Of a DNA stretch of 64,000 nucleotides, positions 24,813 to 34,092 are shown in pieces. This stretch comes from Sneathia sanguinegens (lineage in GTDB: Bacteria; Fusobacteriota; Fusobacteriia; Fusobacteriales; Leptotrichiaceae), in NCBI RefSeq assembly GCF_001517935.1, contig NZ_LOQF01000002.1, forward strand, positions 62,001 through 126,000. Direction: 5' to 3'. The position numbers and the translations under genes are program-made. Position 1 is the first letter of the stretch, and each line of letters starts with the position of its first letter. The notes under the pieces were generated by a model. The model was given only the letters and a program-made list of their open reading frames with translations, was not told the origin of the DNA and made no database searches.

Positions 24813-24842
24813 ATTGTACCCCCCCCCGCCTTTTTTTGTCAA
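24813..24842 (-). promoter_or_regulatory. promoter with poly-G spacer (putative phase-variable switch)
   Basis: Minus strand: TTGACA (24837-24842), an 18-bp spacer made of six A, GGC and nine G, then TACAAT (24813-24818), about 33 bp before the ATG of the outer-membrane protein gene. Loss of one G would give the optimal 17-bp spacing; gains would weaken the promoter. Confidence 0.8.
24819..24827 (-). repeat. homopolymeric G9 tract in promoter spacer
   Basis: Nine consecutive G on the minus strand (C on plus) in an otherwise extremely AT-rich region; no other G/C run of this length was noticed in the window. Simple G tracts mutate by slipped-strand mispairing. Confidence 0.95.
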
Positions 24843-25090
24843 TAGCATTTTACTTTTTATTTACATTTTAAAAATAAATTAAACTTTTTTTAAAACATAT
24901 TTTTATATAAGCCATATTTGTGACATTTTATTACCTTCAACACTTTATTCTTAATTCTTGTTAAACAAAAAAATTTAATTTTAATATTTATTTGAATGAA
25001 GTAATCAATATATTATTTTTTTACTAAAAAATTTTTTTTATTTATATTTCCATTTGACTTTCCATAAAATTTAACTTATAGTATTTTGCT
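24843..25090. other. AT-rich intergenic stretch between divergent promoters
   Basis: About 250 bases with several A and T runs and no open frame, hairpin or repeat I can support. It separates the outer-membrane promoter (-) from the pfkA promoter (+). Confidence 0.6.
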
Positions 25091-25095
25091 ATATA

Positions 25096-25124
25096 TTGAA
25101 AAAAAAATTAAAAAGTGCTATTAT
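25096..25124 (+). promoter_or_regulatory. promoter of the pfkA-pyk unit
   Basis: TTGAAA (25096-25101), 17-bp spacer, TATTAT (25119-25124) preceded by GTGC. AAGGAG follows just before the ATG at 25155. Confidence 0.6.
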
Positions 25125-25154
25125 TGAATTAAACTATAGATACAAGGAGTTTAT

Positions 25155-26123
25155 ATGAAAAAAATAGCAATTTTAACAAGCGGTGGAGATGCACAAGGAA
25201 TGAATACAGCTATTCGTGCCGTTGCAAAAGCCGCAATGTATAAAGGTTGGGAAGTTTATGGAATAAAAAGAGGTTATAAGGGGATGTTAACTGATGACAT
25301 TTACTTAATGACACCTCTTGATGTTGCAAACATCGCCGATAAAGGTGGAACAAAATTATTAACTGCTCGTTTACCAGAATTTAAAGATCCAAAAATCAGA
25401 GCACAAGCCGTTGAAAATTTGAAAAAAAGAGGTATTGAAGCTCTTGTTGTTATAGGTGGAGATGGTTCATATCATGGAGCACATTTTCTTAACTTAGAAC
25501 ATGGTATTCAAACTGTTGGTTTACCTGGTACAATTGATAATGATATTGCCGGTACAGATTATACAATTGGTTTTCATACAGCACTTAACATTGTAATCGA
25601 TGCTATATCAAAATTACATGATACTGCACAATCACATGATAGAACTATATTAGTTGAAGTTATGGGAAGAAATTGTGGAGATCTTGCACTTAATGCTTGT
25701 ATAGCAGGTGGAGCTAATGGAGCTATCATCCCAGAAGTTCCTTACAAAATAGAAGATATTGAAAATATAATTCGTAAAAGAAGAGCCGAAGGAAAGAACT
25801 TTGATGTCATAGTTGTTTCTGAAGGAGTAGGTAATACAAAAGAAATTGCAGATACATTACAAAAAAGAAATCCTGATCTTGACGTAAAGGTTACTACTTT
25901 AGGTCATATACAAAGAGGGGGAGCACCTACTGCATTTGATAGACTACTTGCAACAAGACTTGGAATTGCTGCCGTTGACTTAATTGAAAAAAATGAAGCT
26001 AATGGTATAATGTTAGGAATTGAAAAAACTAAGGTCGTTACACACAAACTTGCTTATGCTTGGGAAAATTACGAAAAGAAAGACCAAAAATTTTATGAAA
26101 TTGCTATGATGTTATCAATATAA
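25155..26123 (+). CDS. pfkA: 6-phosphofructokinase (ATP-dependent)
   Basis: 322 aa. Phosphorylates fructose 6-phosphate in glycolysis. GGDGS at 101-105 with Gly104 fits ATP rather than PPi use; the catalytic TIDND is at 126-130 and MGRNCGDLAL contributes substrate binding. The first nucleotide-binding loop reads GGDAQGMN where GGDAPGMN is usual. AAGGAG precedes the ATG. Pyruvate kinase follows after 31 bases, so two control points of glycolysis are co-transcribed. Confidence 0.96.
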   Translation: MKKIAILTSGGDAQGMNTAIRAVAKAAMYKGWEVYGIKRGYKGMLTDDIYLMTPLDVANIADKGGTKLLTARLPEFKDPKIRAQAVENLKKRGIEALVVIGGDGSYHGAHFLNLEHGIQTVGLPGTIDNDIAGTDYTIGFHTALNIVIDAISKLHDTAQSHDRTILVEVMGRNCGDLALNACIAGGANGAIIPEVPYKIEDIENIIRKRRAEGKNFDVIVVSEGVGNTKEIADTLQKRNPDLDVKVTTLGHIQRGGAPTAFDRLLATRLGIAAVDLIEKNEANGIMLGIEKTKVVTHKLAYAWENYEKKDQKFYEIAMMLSI

Positions 26124-26154
26124 TAATTAATATATAATTAATTTAGGAGGAATT

Positions 26155-27606
26155 ATGAAAATTAAAATGACAAAAGTTGTTTGTACTATAGGTCCTAAGA
26201 GTGAATCACCTGAAGTACTTAAGGAACTATTATTAAGTGGTATGAACGTTATGAGACTTAACTTTTCTCACGGTGATCATGAAGAACATGGTAAGAGAAT
26301 TGTAACATTAAGAAAATTATGTAAAGAAACTGGTAAATTTGTTGCTATAATGTTAGATACTAAAGGTCCTGAAATCAGAACAGGTGAATTTAGAGACGGA
26401 GACATTAAGTACAATCTTGTTGAAGGACACAAAATTATTTTAACTACTGATTATTCTTTCAAAGGAGACGATAAGAAAATATCTGTTTCATACAAAGATA
26501 TAACAAAAGATTTAAAACCTGGTAATACTATTTTAATAGACGATGGTTTAATTGCATTAAATGTTGACTCTATAAAAGGTGAAGAATTATATTGTACAGT
26601 TAAAAATAGTGGTTCTTTAGGACAAAAGAAGGGTGTTAACTTACCAAATGTATCAGTTAGCTTACCTGCATTAGCACCTAAAGATATTGACGATTTGAAA
26701 TTCGGTTGTGAACAAGGTGTTGACTATGTTGCAGCATCATTTATTAGAAAGGCTTCTGATGTTGCTGAAGTTAGAAGAGTTCTTGATGAAAATGGTGGAG
26801 AAAATATTAAAATAATACCTAAGATTGAAACTCAAGAAGGTTTTGATAATTTTGATGAAATTCTTGAATTATCAGATGGTATAATGGTAGCAAGAGGAGA
26901 CTTAGGTGTTGAAGTACCCGTTGAACAAGTTCCTTATATGCAAAAAGTTATGATAAGAAAATGTAATGAAGCTGGTAAACCAGTTATAACTGCTACTCAA
27001 ATGTTAGACTCAATGCAAAAAAATCCAAGACCTACAAGAGCCGAAGCAGGAGATGTTGCTAATGCAATACTTGATGGTACTGATGCAGTAATGTTATCAG
27101 GAGAATCTGCAAATGGTAAATACCCAGTAGAAGCTGTTAAAACTATGACAAAAATTTCAGCTGTAACTGATAAAATTGGAGTTCAAAGAAGAACTTATAC
27201 ACCTAGTACAATGACTATTACAGAAGCAATAAGTAAAAGTGCTGTATATGCAAGTGAAACATTAAATGCTAAATTAATAGTTTGTTGGACTAAGACAGGT
27301 AGAGCAGCTAAAATGATAAGAAAATACAATCCAGTTGTACCTATAATTGCCTTGACAGATAACGAACAAACTGCAAGACAATTATCAGTAGTTAGAGGTG
27401 TTAGAGCTGTATTAGCTACTGAACTTGATAAAACTGATGATTTCTTTAAGAAGGCTGTTGAAGTTGCTGAAAGTCATTCAATCACAACTGAAGATGAAAA
27501 TTATACTGGAATTAAAAAAGGTGATTTAGTTGTATTAGTAACAGGTATTTCTGAAACAGGAACTACAAATACTCTTAAAGTTACTAGAATTGGTGAAAAT
27601 CAATAA
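26155..27606 (+). CDS. pyk: pyruvate kinase
   Basis: 483 aa. Converts phosphoenolpyruvate and ADP to pyruvate and ATP. Family segments in order: TKVVCTIGPKSESPEVL, MRLNFSHGDHEEH, MLDTKGPEIRTGEF, IPKIETQEGFDNFDEI, DGIMVARGDLGVEV and ITATQMLDSMQKNPRPTRAE (catalytic region), then a C-terminal allosteric domain ending GTTNTLKVTRIG. AGGAGG precedes the start. A terminator-like hairpin follows. Confidence 0.97.
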   Translation: MKIKMTKVVCTIGPKSESPEVLKELLLSGMNVMRLNFSHGDHEEHGKRIVTLRKLCKETGKFVAIMLDTKGPEIRTGEFRDGDIKYNLVEGHKIILTTDYSFKGDDKKISVSYKDITKDLKPGNTILIDDGLIALNVDSIKGEELYCTVKNSGSLGQKKGVNLPNVSVSLPALAPKDIDDLKFGCEQGVDYVAASFIRKASDVAEVRRVLDENGGENIKIIPKIETQEGFDNFDEILELSDGIMVARGDLGVEVPVEQVPYMQKVMIRKCNEAGKPVITATQMLDSMQKNPRPTRAEAGDVANAILDGTDAVMLSGESANGKYPVEAVKTMTKISAVTDKIGVQRRTYTPSTMTITEAISKSAVYASETLNAKLIVCWTKTGRAAKMIRKYNPVVPIIALTDNEQTARQLSVVRGVRAVLATELDKTDDFFKKAVEVAESHSITTEDENYTGIKKGDLVVLVTGISETGTTNTLKVTRIGENQ

Positions 27607-27622
27607 ATACTAACAAATATTC

Positions 27623-27651
27623 AAGGGAGTATCTAATACTCCCTTTTATTA
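27623..27651 (+). terminator. hairpin terminator between pyk and recR
   Basis: Perfect 10-bp stem AAGGGAGTAT / ATACTCCCTT with a CTA loop (27623-27645) and a short T-rich tail. With recR starting 20 bases on, it may be a partial terminator. Confidence 0.7.
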
Positions 27652-27665
27652 GTAAAGGAAAAATT

Positions 27666-28256
27666 ATGACTAAATTAGAAGATTTAATTACTGCTTTTTC
27701 AAAATTACAAGGTATAGGGAAAAAAAGTGCTACTAGAATTGCCTTTGATTTTTTAAGTAAAAAGCCTGAAGATGTTAATGCATTTTTAAATGTTTTAAAG
27801 TCTTCTTATGAAACTATTAAACCTTGTAAGATTTGCCAAAGCTTAACTGATACTGAAATTTGTGATATTTGTCGTAATCCTAAAAGGGATCATTCCATCC
27901 TTTGTATTGTTGAAGATACAAAAGATGTATTTGCAATTGAAAAATCTTCTATCTATACAGGGCTTTATCATGTTTTAGGTGGAAAAGTTGACCCTCTTAA
28001 TGGTATTGGCATTGATGATTTAAATATTAAAGAATTGTTAGATAGACTTGCTGATATTAAAGAAATCATTTTTGCACTTAATCCTGATATTGAGGGTGAA
28101 ACAACTATACTTTATTTAACAAAACTTTTACCTAAACATATTAAAATAAGTAAAATTGCAAGTGGTATCCCAATGGGAGGTAATATAGAATATACTGACA
28201 TTATCACACTTACAAAATCTTTAGAAGGGAGACAAATAATAAATTATGAACAATAA
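27666..28256 (+). CDS. recR: recombination protein RecR
   Basis: 196 aa. Helix-hairpin-helix ([14 protein letters not shown]), a four-Cys zinc finger ([16 protein letters not shown]) and a Toprim domain ([24 protein letters not shown]) in the order and length of RecR. Works with RecF and RecO (recO at 62759) loading RecA at gaps. It overlaps metK by 11 bases, so the two are translationally linked. Confidence 0.96.
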   Translation: MTKLEDLITAFSKLQGIGKKSATRIAFDFLSKKPEDVNAFLNVLKSSYETIKPCKICQSLTDTEICDICRNPKRDHSILCIVEDTKDVFAIEKSSIYTGLYHVLGGKVDPLNGIGIDDLNIKELLDRLADIKEIIFALNPDIEGETTILYLTKLLPKHIKISKIASGIPMGGNIEYTDIITLTKSLEGRQIINYEQ

Positions 28257-29397
28257 TACATTTTTTACATCTGAATTTGTATCACCTGGGCATCCTGACA
28301 AAATTTGTGATCAAATATCTGATGCAATTTTAGATGAATGCCTTAAATATGATGAAAATTCAAGAGTTGCCTGTGAAACATTTGCAACTACTGGTTTAAT
28401 CTTAATTGGTGGTGAAATTACAACAAAAACTTATGTTGATGTTCAAGATATTGCTAGAGGAGTTATAAAAGAAATAGGATATAAGCCGGGGTTAGGTTTT
28501 GATTATGATTGTGGAGTAATTAATACCATTCATTCACAATCACCTGATATTTCTATGGGTGTTGATACTGGAGGTGCCGGAGATCAAGGTATAATGTTCG
28601 GAGGTGCCGTAGATGAAACTCCTGAACTTATGCCACTTGCCATTACATTAGCTAGAGAGATTATAAGAAAATTAACAGAACTTACAAGAAATAATACTCT
28701 TAGTTGGGCAAGACCTGATGCAAAGTCACAAGTTACTCTTGAATATGATGGTAATAAAATAGTTGATATTGATACTCTTGTTTTATCTGTTCAACATGAT
28801 GAAAAAGTTGATCTTGATAAAATAAAAAGTGATATTAAAGAACTTGTTTTCAAACCCGTAGTAGAAAAATATGGATATAAATTAGAAAATGTTAAACATA
28901 TCTATATTAATCCTACTGGTAGATTTGTAATTGGTGGTCCACATGGAGATACTGGACTTACTGGTAGAAAAATTATTGTCGATACTTATGGTGGATATTT
29001 TAGACATGGTGGTGGAGCATTTTCAGGAAAAGATTCATCAAAAGTTGATAGATCTGCTGCATATATGGCAAGATATATTGCAAAAAATATTGTTGCAGCT
29101 AAGCTTGCTAAAAAATGCGAAGTTCAATTATCTTATGCTATTGGTGTAAATAAACCTACATCAATAAAAGTTGAAACATTCAATACATCAAAATATTCTG
29201 AAAAAGATATTGAAAATGTTGTAACAAAATTATTCGACTTGAGTCCTCGTGGAATAGAAAAAACTCTTAATTTAAGAAAACCTAATTTCAAATATAGAGA
29301 TCTTGCTGCATTTGGACATATTGGTAGAACAGATATAGATGTTACTTGGGAAAAAACAGATATGGTTAATAAAATTTTGGAGGAACTTAACAAATAA
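28246..29397 (+). CDS. metK: S-adenosylmethionine synthetase
   Basis: 383 aa. Makes SAM from methionine and ATP. Signatures: [20 protein letters not shown] at the N-terminus, [15 protein letters not shown] (ATP/phosphate loop), [20 protein letters not shown] and the P-loop-like [19 protein letters not shown]. It starts inside recR and its TAA overlaps the ATG of the next gene (TAATG). No SAM riboswitch precedes it; there is no room. Confidence 0.97.
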   Translation: MNNNTFFTSEFVSPGHPDKICDQISDAILDECLKYDENSRVACETFATTGLILIGGEITTKTYVDVQDIARGVIKEIGYKPGLGFDYDCGVINTIHSQSPDISMGVDTGGAGDQGIMFGGAVDETPELMPLAITLAREIIRKLTELTRNNTLSWARPDAKSQVTLEYDGNKIVDIDTLVLSVQHDEKVDLDKIKSDIKELVFKPVVEKYGYKLENVKHIYINPTGRFVIGGPHGDTGLTGRKIIVDTYGGYFRHGGGAFSGKDSSKVDRSAAYMARYIAKNIVAAKLAKKCEVQLSYAIGVNKPTSIKVETFNTSKYSEKDIENVVTKLFDLSPRGIEKTLNLRKPNFKYRDLAAFGHIGRTDIDVTWEKTDMVNKILEELNK

Positions 29398-30890
29398 TGA
29401 ATAAAAAAATTTTTATTTTATTTTCTTTACTTTTAGTTTTTTTTGTTAGCTGCCAAAGCAATACTGAAAAAACTTTAACATACAACTTAGTTTCAGAACC
29501 AACAACAATAGATCCTCATAATTTTAATGAATTAGTTTCAGTACAACTTATGAATAATATTTATGAAGGTTTACTTCGTATAGATGAAAAAGGTAATTAT
29601 GTGCCTGCCTTAGCAAAATCATATACAGAAAATGGAACTAAATTAACTTTTACTTTGAAAGATAATTTAAAATGGTCTGACGGCTCTAAACTTACAATAG
29701 ATGATATCATTTTTGGCTTTAAAAGAGCTTTAGATAAAAATACAGCTTCTCGTTTTGCTGAATATCTATTTCCTATTAAAAATGCTAAAAAATTTAATGC
29801 AGGCTTAATATCTGAAAAGGAATTAGGTATACAAAATGTAGATGGTAAACTTGTAATAACTTTAGAAAAACCTACACCATATTTTAAAGATATCTTAACT
29901 TTACCTATTTCATTTCCAGTAAAAAAAGGAATAACACAAGACATAGGTGATTATACAAAAGCACTATATAACGGACCTTATATTATACAAAAAATGGATA
30001 ATTCTAGTATTATTTTAAAAGAAAATAAGTACTATTGGAATAAAAAAGAAACTAAATTCAAAAATGTAAAACTTTTATTTGTTTCTGACTTTGGTGTATT
30101 GGAAAATTTAATAAAAAATTCTGAAGTAGATCTTGCTAGAGTTGAACCCTATGATTTAAATAGTAAAAGAAAAAATAATGAATTACTTTCATATACTAAT
30201 GGTCGTATTTGGTACTTAGACTTTAATCTTGATAATCCTATATTAAAAAATATGAAATATCGTATTGCAATCAGAAATAGTATCGACAGACAAAAATATG
30301 TTGATGTTATTAAAGAAGATGGATCAAAGGTTGCAAAATCTGTTATTTCTGGTATATTAGGAAATTATAGAAAAGAATTTCCTGATAACAATTATTTTAA
30401 AGATAATATTAAATCTAATATTTTAGCTGGTAAAAAATTAAGACTTTTAACTGGTAATTCTTCAGTTGAAGTAAAAGAAGCTAATTTTATTCAAGAAGAA
30501 CTTAGAACAAAATTGAAACTTAATGTTGTAGTTACAACTGTTTCTTTCAAAGATAGACTTGCTTTGACAAGAAGTAAAGATTTTGATATGGTTCTAAATA
30601 CCTATAGTCCAAAATTCAATGATCCTATTAGTATTTTGAATCGTTGGTATAATAAAAAATTAAATAATTGGTCTCAAGCTAAATATGATGCTCTTATTGA
30701 TCAAATAAATGAAGAACAAGATACACAAAAAAGATATTTACTAATGAATAAAGCAGAAAAATTGTTAATTGATGAAGCAATAATAGCACCCTTATACTAT
30801 TCATCAGAAAATTGGTATATACGAAAAGGCTTAAGCAATATTGTTATTCATCCTATTACAAATACAATGGATTTATTTAGAATAAAATAG
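29397..30890 (+). CDS. peptide ABC transporter substrate-binding lipoprotein (OppA/DppA family)
   Basis: 497 aa. Lipoprotein signal with lipobox FFVSC (Cys19). The family 5 solute-binding pattern is clear: EPTTIDPHNFNELVSVQLMN, NIYEGLLRIDEKGNYVPALA, FTLKDNLKWSDGSKLTIDDI and, near the end, LLIDEAIIAPLYYSSENWY. Binds oligopeptides outside the inner membrane for an ABC importer, but no permease or ATPase partner is near, so it must use components encoded elsewhere. It overlaps metK by one base. Confidence 0.9.
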   Translation: MNKKIFILFSLLLVFFVSCQSNTEKTLTYNLVSEPTTIDPHNFNELVSVQLMNNIYEGLLRIDEKGNYVPALAKSYTENGTKLTFTLKDNLKWSDGSKLTIDDIIFGFKRALDKNTASRFAEYLFPIKNAKKFNAGLISEKELGIQNVDGKLVITLEKPTPYFKDILTLPISFPVKKGITQDIGDYTKALYNGPYIIQKMDNSSIILKENKYYWNKKETKFKNVKLLFVSDFGVLENLIKNSEVDLARVEPYDLNSKRKNNELLSYTNGRIWYLDFNLDNPILKNMKYRIAIRNSIDRQKYVDVIKEDGSKVAKSVISGILGNYRKEFPDNNYFKDNIKSNILAGKKLRLLTGNSSVEVKEANFIQEELRTKLKLNVVVTTVSFKDRLALTRSKDFDMVLNTYSPKFNDPISILNRWYNKKLNNWSQAKYDALIDQINEEQDTQKRYLLMNKAEKLLIDEAIIAPLYYSSENWYIRKGLSNIVIHPITNTMDLFRIK

Positions 30891-30892
30891 TT

Positions 30893-30926
30893 ACAAAAAA
30901 GCTGTGCAATAAACACAGCTTTTTTC
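30893..30926. terminator. bidirectional terminator between the oppA-like gene and envC
   Basis: GCTGTG / CACAGC stem (30901-30919) flanked by six A on one side and six T on the other; it can end transcripts from both strands. The end of the envC frame touches it. Confidence 0.82.
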
Positions 30927-32214
30927 ATAGATACCCCATTGGATTTACTATATTAACTCCTCTTCTAACTTCAAAATAAAGAGTTGATTTCTTTGTTTCT
31001 GAATCTCTTCCTAATGTTCCTATACTTTGTCCTTTTTTAACCACAGCATTTCTTCCTACTCTTACAGAAGCTAAATTTCCATAAACTGTAACTAAGCTAC
31101 CATGATTTATTATTACAACTTTACCTAAACCTCCAAGACTTCCTGCAAATATTACTGTTCCTGTATCTGCAGCAGAAACTGATTGTCCTAAAGAACCTAA
31201 AATTTCTATACCCTTACTCTTTAAACCTTGTACTTTTTCATGTCCAAAGCCTACAACTACTTTACCTCTTATTGGGTACATAAGAGACCCTGTTCCCTTA
31301 ACAACATTTATTGGTTCTATATCTTTTTCTATAACCTTTTGTCCCTTCTTTTTCTTAGCTTCTTCTAGTTTTCTTTTTCTTTCTCTTTCTAGTCTTTGTT
31401 GTCTTAAAGCATTTTGTCTAATAATTTCATTTATTTGTGCTTCTAATCTTGATCTTTCTGAAGCTAACTTTTTATTTGTACTTTCCATTTTACTATTTTC
31501 AGAAATTAATCTAGATTGTAGAGCTTTTAATTCTGCAACAGCAGTATTTTTTCTTGCAACTGCAGTATTTAATTCTCTCTTTTTATTTTCCAATTCATTT
31601 CTTGCATTCATAACTTTGTTCGCTTCAGTTTGATTCTTTTGTTTTATTCCTTCAACTTTTTTCTTATTAGTTTCTACACCTTGCTTATAGGTTTCAATAC
31701 CCTTAATTTTATTAATTTGTAAATCTAATATTGCCTTAGCATCATGTCTTAACTTATCATTTTTAGCACTGTTACTCATTTCAAGTTTTATGCTTCTAGC
31801 TTTTCTTAATATATCATAATTTTTTACTTTTACATTATATTCATCTTTATTTATTTTTATTTGTGCGTCACTATTTTGTATTTTTTGTATACTTGCTTTT
31901 ATATCTTGTTCATTTGCACCAATGGCCTTTAATAGATCTATATATTTTTTTTCCAAAATATTATATTCATTTTGTAATTTTGAAATTTGTATATTTAGAT
32001 CTTTAATTTCTCCTTGTAAGCTTGCTTGTGTTTTTTTAGATACAAAAATTTGTGTATTATTTTTTGAAATTTTTGTCCTATTTTGTGCAACTTGTTGATT
32101 AATTTGTGCAATTCTTTTTCTATTTTTATTAATCTTAGAATCTGAAAAAGCCATATATGGAAGACAAAAAGCTAGTAAAATAGAAACCATTCTATATTTC
32201 CCAGTTATTTTCAT
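30925..32214 (-). CDS. envC: EnvC-like murein hydrolase activator (degenerate LytM/M23 domain)
   Basis: About 429 aa. A signal peptide around MVSILLAFCLPYMAFS is followed by a long coiled coil (residues about 30-290, with many KN, QN and EL heptads) and a C-terminal LytM fold. The zinc ligands of active M23 peptidases are gone: KSKGIEI replaces HxGxD, VYGNL replaces YxHL and STLYFEV replaces HLHFE. As in E. coli EnvC, it should therefore activate amidases rather than cut wall itself. AGGAG lies six bases before ATG 32214, preferred to the ATG at 32220. It overlaps ftsX, its expected partner. Confidence 0.88.
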   Translation of the reverse strand: MKITGKYRMVSILLAFCLPYMAFSDSKINKNRKRIAQINQQVAQNRTKISKNNTQIFVSKKTQASLQGEIKDLNIQISKLQNEYNILEKKYIDLLKAIGANEQDIKASIQKIQNSDAQIKINKDEYNVKVKNYDILRKARSIKLEMSNSAKNDKLRHDAKAILDLQINKIKGIETYKQGVETNKKKVEGIKQKNQTEANKVMNARNELENKKRELNTAVARKNTAVAELKALQSRLISENSKMESTNKKLASERSRLEAQINEIIRQNALRQQRLERERKRKLEEAKKKKGQKVIEKDIEPINVVKGTGSLMYPIRGKVVVGFGHEKVQGLKSKGIEILGSLGQSVSAADTGTVIFAGSLGGLGKVVIINHGSLVTVYGNLASVRVGRNAVVKKGQSIGTLGRDSETKKSTLYFEVRRGVNIVNPMGYL

Positions 32215-33139
32215 CTTCATCTCCTATTTCTTCAGTTGAAGTTGCATCTTCCTTTTCATCATTTTCTTCAACAATTATCTTTTCTAAACTTTTAATTTTG
32301 AAATATCTATTCATAGCAAAGAATGAAATAATTGCTGAAATAATTATTGCTGCTACAAATAGAACTATTGCTACACTTGCTTCTTCTAATATTGATACTG
32401 TTGTTGTGTAACTTGGTAAAATTTGTTTTATATTCTTTACCAATAATTGCCTAATTAGTTGATATAGACCAAAACTAATTAAAGTTGATAAGAATATAAC
32501 AGCAACACTTTCTAAGAAGAATGTTTTCTTAAGTACTTTTGCTTTTACACCTTCTTCAAGAAATTCGTGTATTTCTTTTTTTCTTGTTTTAATTGAAAAA
32601 CTTACAATGTTATATATCATAAATAGACATATAACTGTTGAAACAACTGCAACTTTTACACTCAAAGAATCTATTCCCTTAGAAAAATTAATATTTTTTT
32701 CCAAAGCCTTTGTTCTAAAATCTACAGCTGATATTTCTGGCATATTTAATAAGCTTGTCTTTAATTGATCTAATTTAACTGATTTATTTAAATATACAAA
32801 GAATGCATCATTTAATGGATTTTCACTTTCATCAATTGCTACTCCTAATTCCTTAGCAGCTATCTTCAATGCTATTTCCTTAGATTCATATCTTATTGAT
32901 GAAACACCAGGTAATTCTATAATTTTTTGTGAAAGATTATTTTTGGTATTTTCATCTAAATCATTAAGATAAACTATAACTTGATTTGTATTTGCTTGCA
33001 TAGAACTATATTCTTTTAAATTAAGTAAAGCAAAGGCAAAAAATTCTACTATTACAAAGACTATTGTTAAAGTAATAATTGCCGATAAAAATATTCCCTT
33101 ATCTGTTAATTTTTTTGTATATTTTTTATTATCTTGCAT
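32192..33139 (-). CDS. ftsX: cell division protein FtsX
   Basis: 315 aa. One N-terminal membrane helix (GIFLSAIITLTIVFVIVEFF), an extracytoplasmic loop with the FtsX pattern (NQVIVYLNDLDENTKNNL, ELPGVSSIRYESKEIAL, NPLNDAFFVYL), then three helices with the coupling segment FSIKTRKKEIHEF, and a long acidic C-terminal tail (EENDEKEDATSTEEIGDEDE) not usual in the family. FtsX transmits the state of FtsE to a periplasmic hydrolase activator; EnvC follows directly. ftsE is not next to it: the gene upstream is transketolase. Confidence 0.9.
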   Translation of the reverse strand: MQDNKKYTKKLTDKGIFLSAIITLTIVFVIVEFFAFALLNLKEYSSMQANTNQVIVYLNDLDENTKNNLSQKIIELPGVSSIRYESKEIALKIAAKELGVAIDESENPLNDAFFVYLNKSVKLDQLKTSLLNMPEISAVDFRTKALEKNINFSKGIDSLSVKVAVVSTVICLFMIYNIVSFSIKTRKKEIHEFLEEGVKAKVLKKTFFLESVAVIFLSTLISFGLYQLIRQLLVKNIKQILPSYTTTVSILEEASVAIVLFVAAIIISAIISFFAMNRYFKIKSLEKIIVEENDEKEDATSTEEIGDEDENNWEI

Positions 33140-33150
33140 ATCACAGCTCC

Positions 33151-34077
33151 TTACATATTTTTAAGAACTAAATCTACTATATTTATAGCTCTCAATCCAT
33201 ATTTATCTAACATTTCATTTCCTTCACCGCTTTGTCCAAATATATCATTGACTCCATGTCTAATAATTTTTGTTGGATATACTCCTGATAAGTATTCACA
33301 AACTGCTGAACCCAAACCTCCAATGATAGAATGTTCTTCTGAAGTTACTATAAATTTACATTCTTTTGCTGCTTTTAATACTACTTCTTCATCCAAAGGT
33401 TTAATAGTTGACATATTTATAACTCTAGCTTTTATACCTTTTTCTTCTAGCATTTCTGCTGCCTTTAAAGCTTCATATACTAATAAGCCTGTAGCTATAA
33501 GGGCAACATCATTTCCTTCTTTTAAAGTTGTTGCTTTTCCAATTTCAAATTTATAATTTTCATCAAATAAGATAGGTACTGCCAATCTTCCTAATCTCAT
33601 ATATACAGGTCCTTTATAATCTGCAATTGCAAATACCATTTTTTCTGTTTCTACAGCATCTGATGGTGATAAAACTACCATACCTGGCAAAACTCTCATT
33701 AATGCTATATCTTCTATTGATTGATGTGATCCACCATCTTCACCTAATGATATTCCTGCATGTGTTGGACAAATTTTTACATTAAGATGTGGATAAGCAA
33801 TACTATTTCTTATTTGATCAAAGGCTCTACCTGCGGCAAATACAGCAAATGTAGAGGCAAAAGGAATTTTTCCTGTTGTTGCAAGTCCTGCTGCTGTTCC
33901 CATCATATTTGCTTCTGCTATACCCATGTTAAAATGTCTATTCGGAAATTCTTTTTGAAAAAAAGTAGTCATTGTTGATTTTGTTAAATCTGCATCAAGA
34001 ACAACAACATCTTTATTGACTTTACCTAATTTAACTAAAGCTTCACCATATGCTAATCTAGTAGCTTTCTTTTCCAT
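33151..34077 (-). CDS. transketolase, C-terminal subunit
   Basis: 308 aa. The second half of a split transketolase: the pyrimidine-binding domain (MGIAEANMMGTAAGLATTGK carries the conserved Glu; FAVFAAGRAFDQIRNSIAYP) and the C-terminal domain (EVALIATGLLVYEAL-type stretch, VTSEEHSIIGGLGSAVCE). With the N-terminal subunit encoded 15 bases upstream it forms the thiamine-diphosphate enzyme of the non-oxidative pentose phosphate pathway. 1-deoxyxylulose-5-phosphate synthase is related but is normally one chain. Confidence 0.92.
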   Translation of the reverse strand: MEKKATRLAYGEALVKLGKVNKDVVVLDADLTKSTMTTFFQKEFPNRHFNMGIAEANMMGTAAGLATTGKIPFASTFAVFAAGRAFDQIRNSIAYPHLNVKICPTHAGISLGEDGGSHQSIEDIALMRVLPGMVVLSPSDAVETEKMVFAIADYKGPVYMRLGRLAVPILFDENYKFEIGKATTLKEGNDVALIATGLLVYEALKAAEMLEEKGIKARVINMSTIKPLDEEVVLKAAKECKFIVTSEEHSIIGGLGSAVCEYLSGVYPTKIIRHGVNDIFGQSGEGNEMLDKYGLRAINIVDLVLKNM

Positions 34078-34092
34078 ATTAATTTTTCCTCC

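Noticed and set aside
28100-28256. Possible SAM riboswitch before metK
   Set aside because: metK starts inside recR; there is no leader to hold one.
30925-32214. Active M23 peptidoglycan endopeptidase
   Set aside because: All recognisable zinc ligands of the LytM domain are substituted; an activator role fits better.
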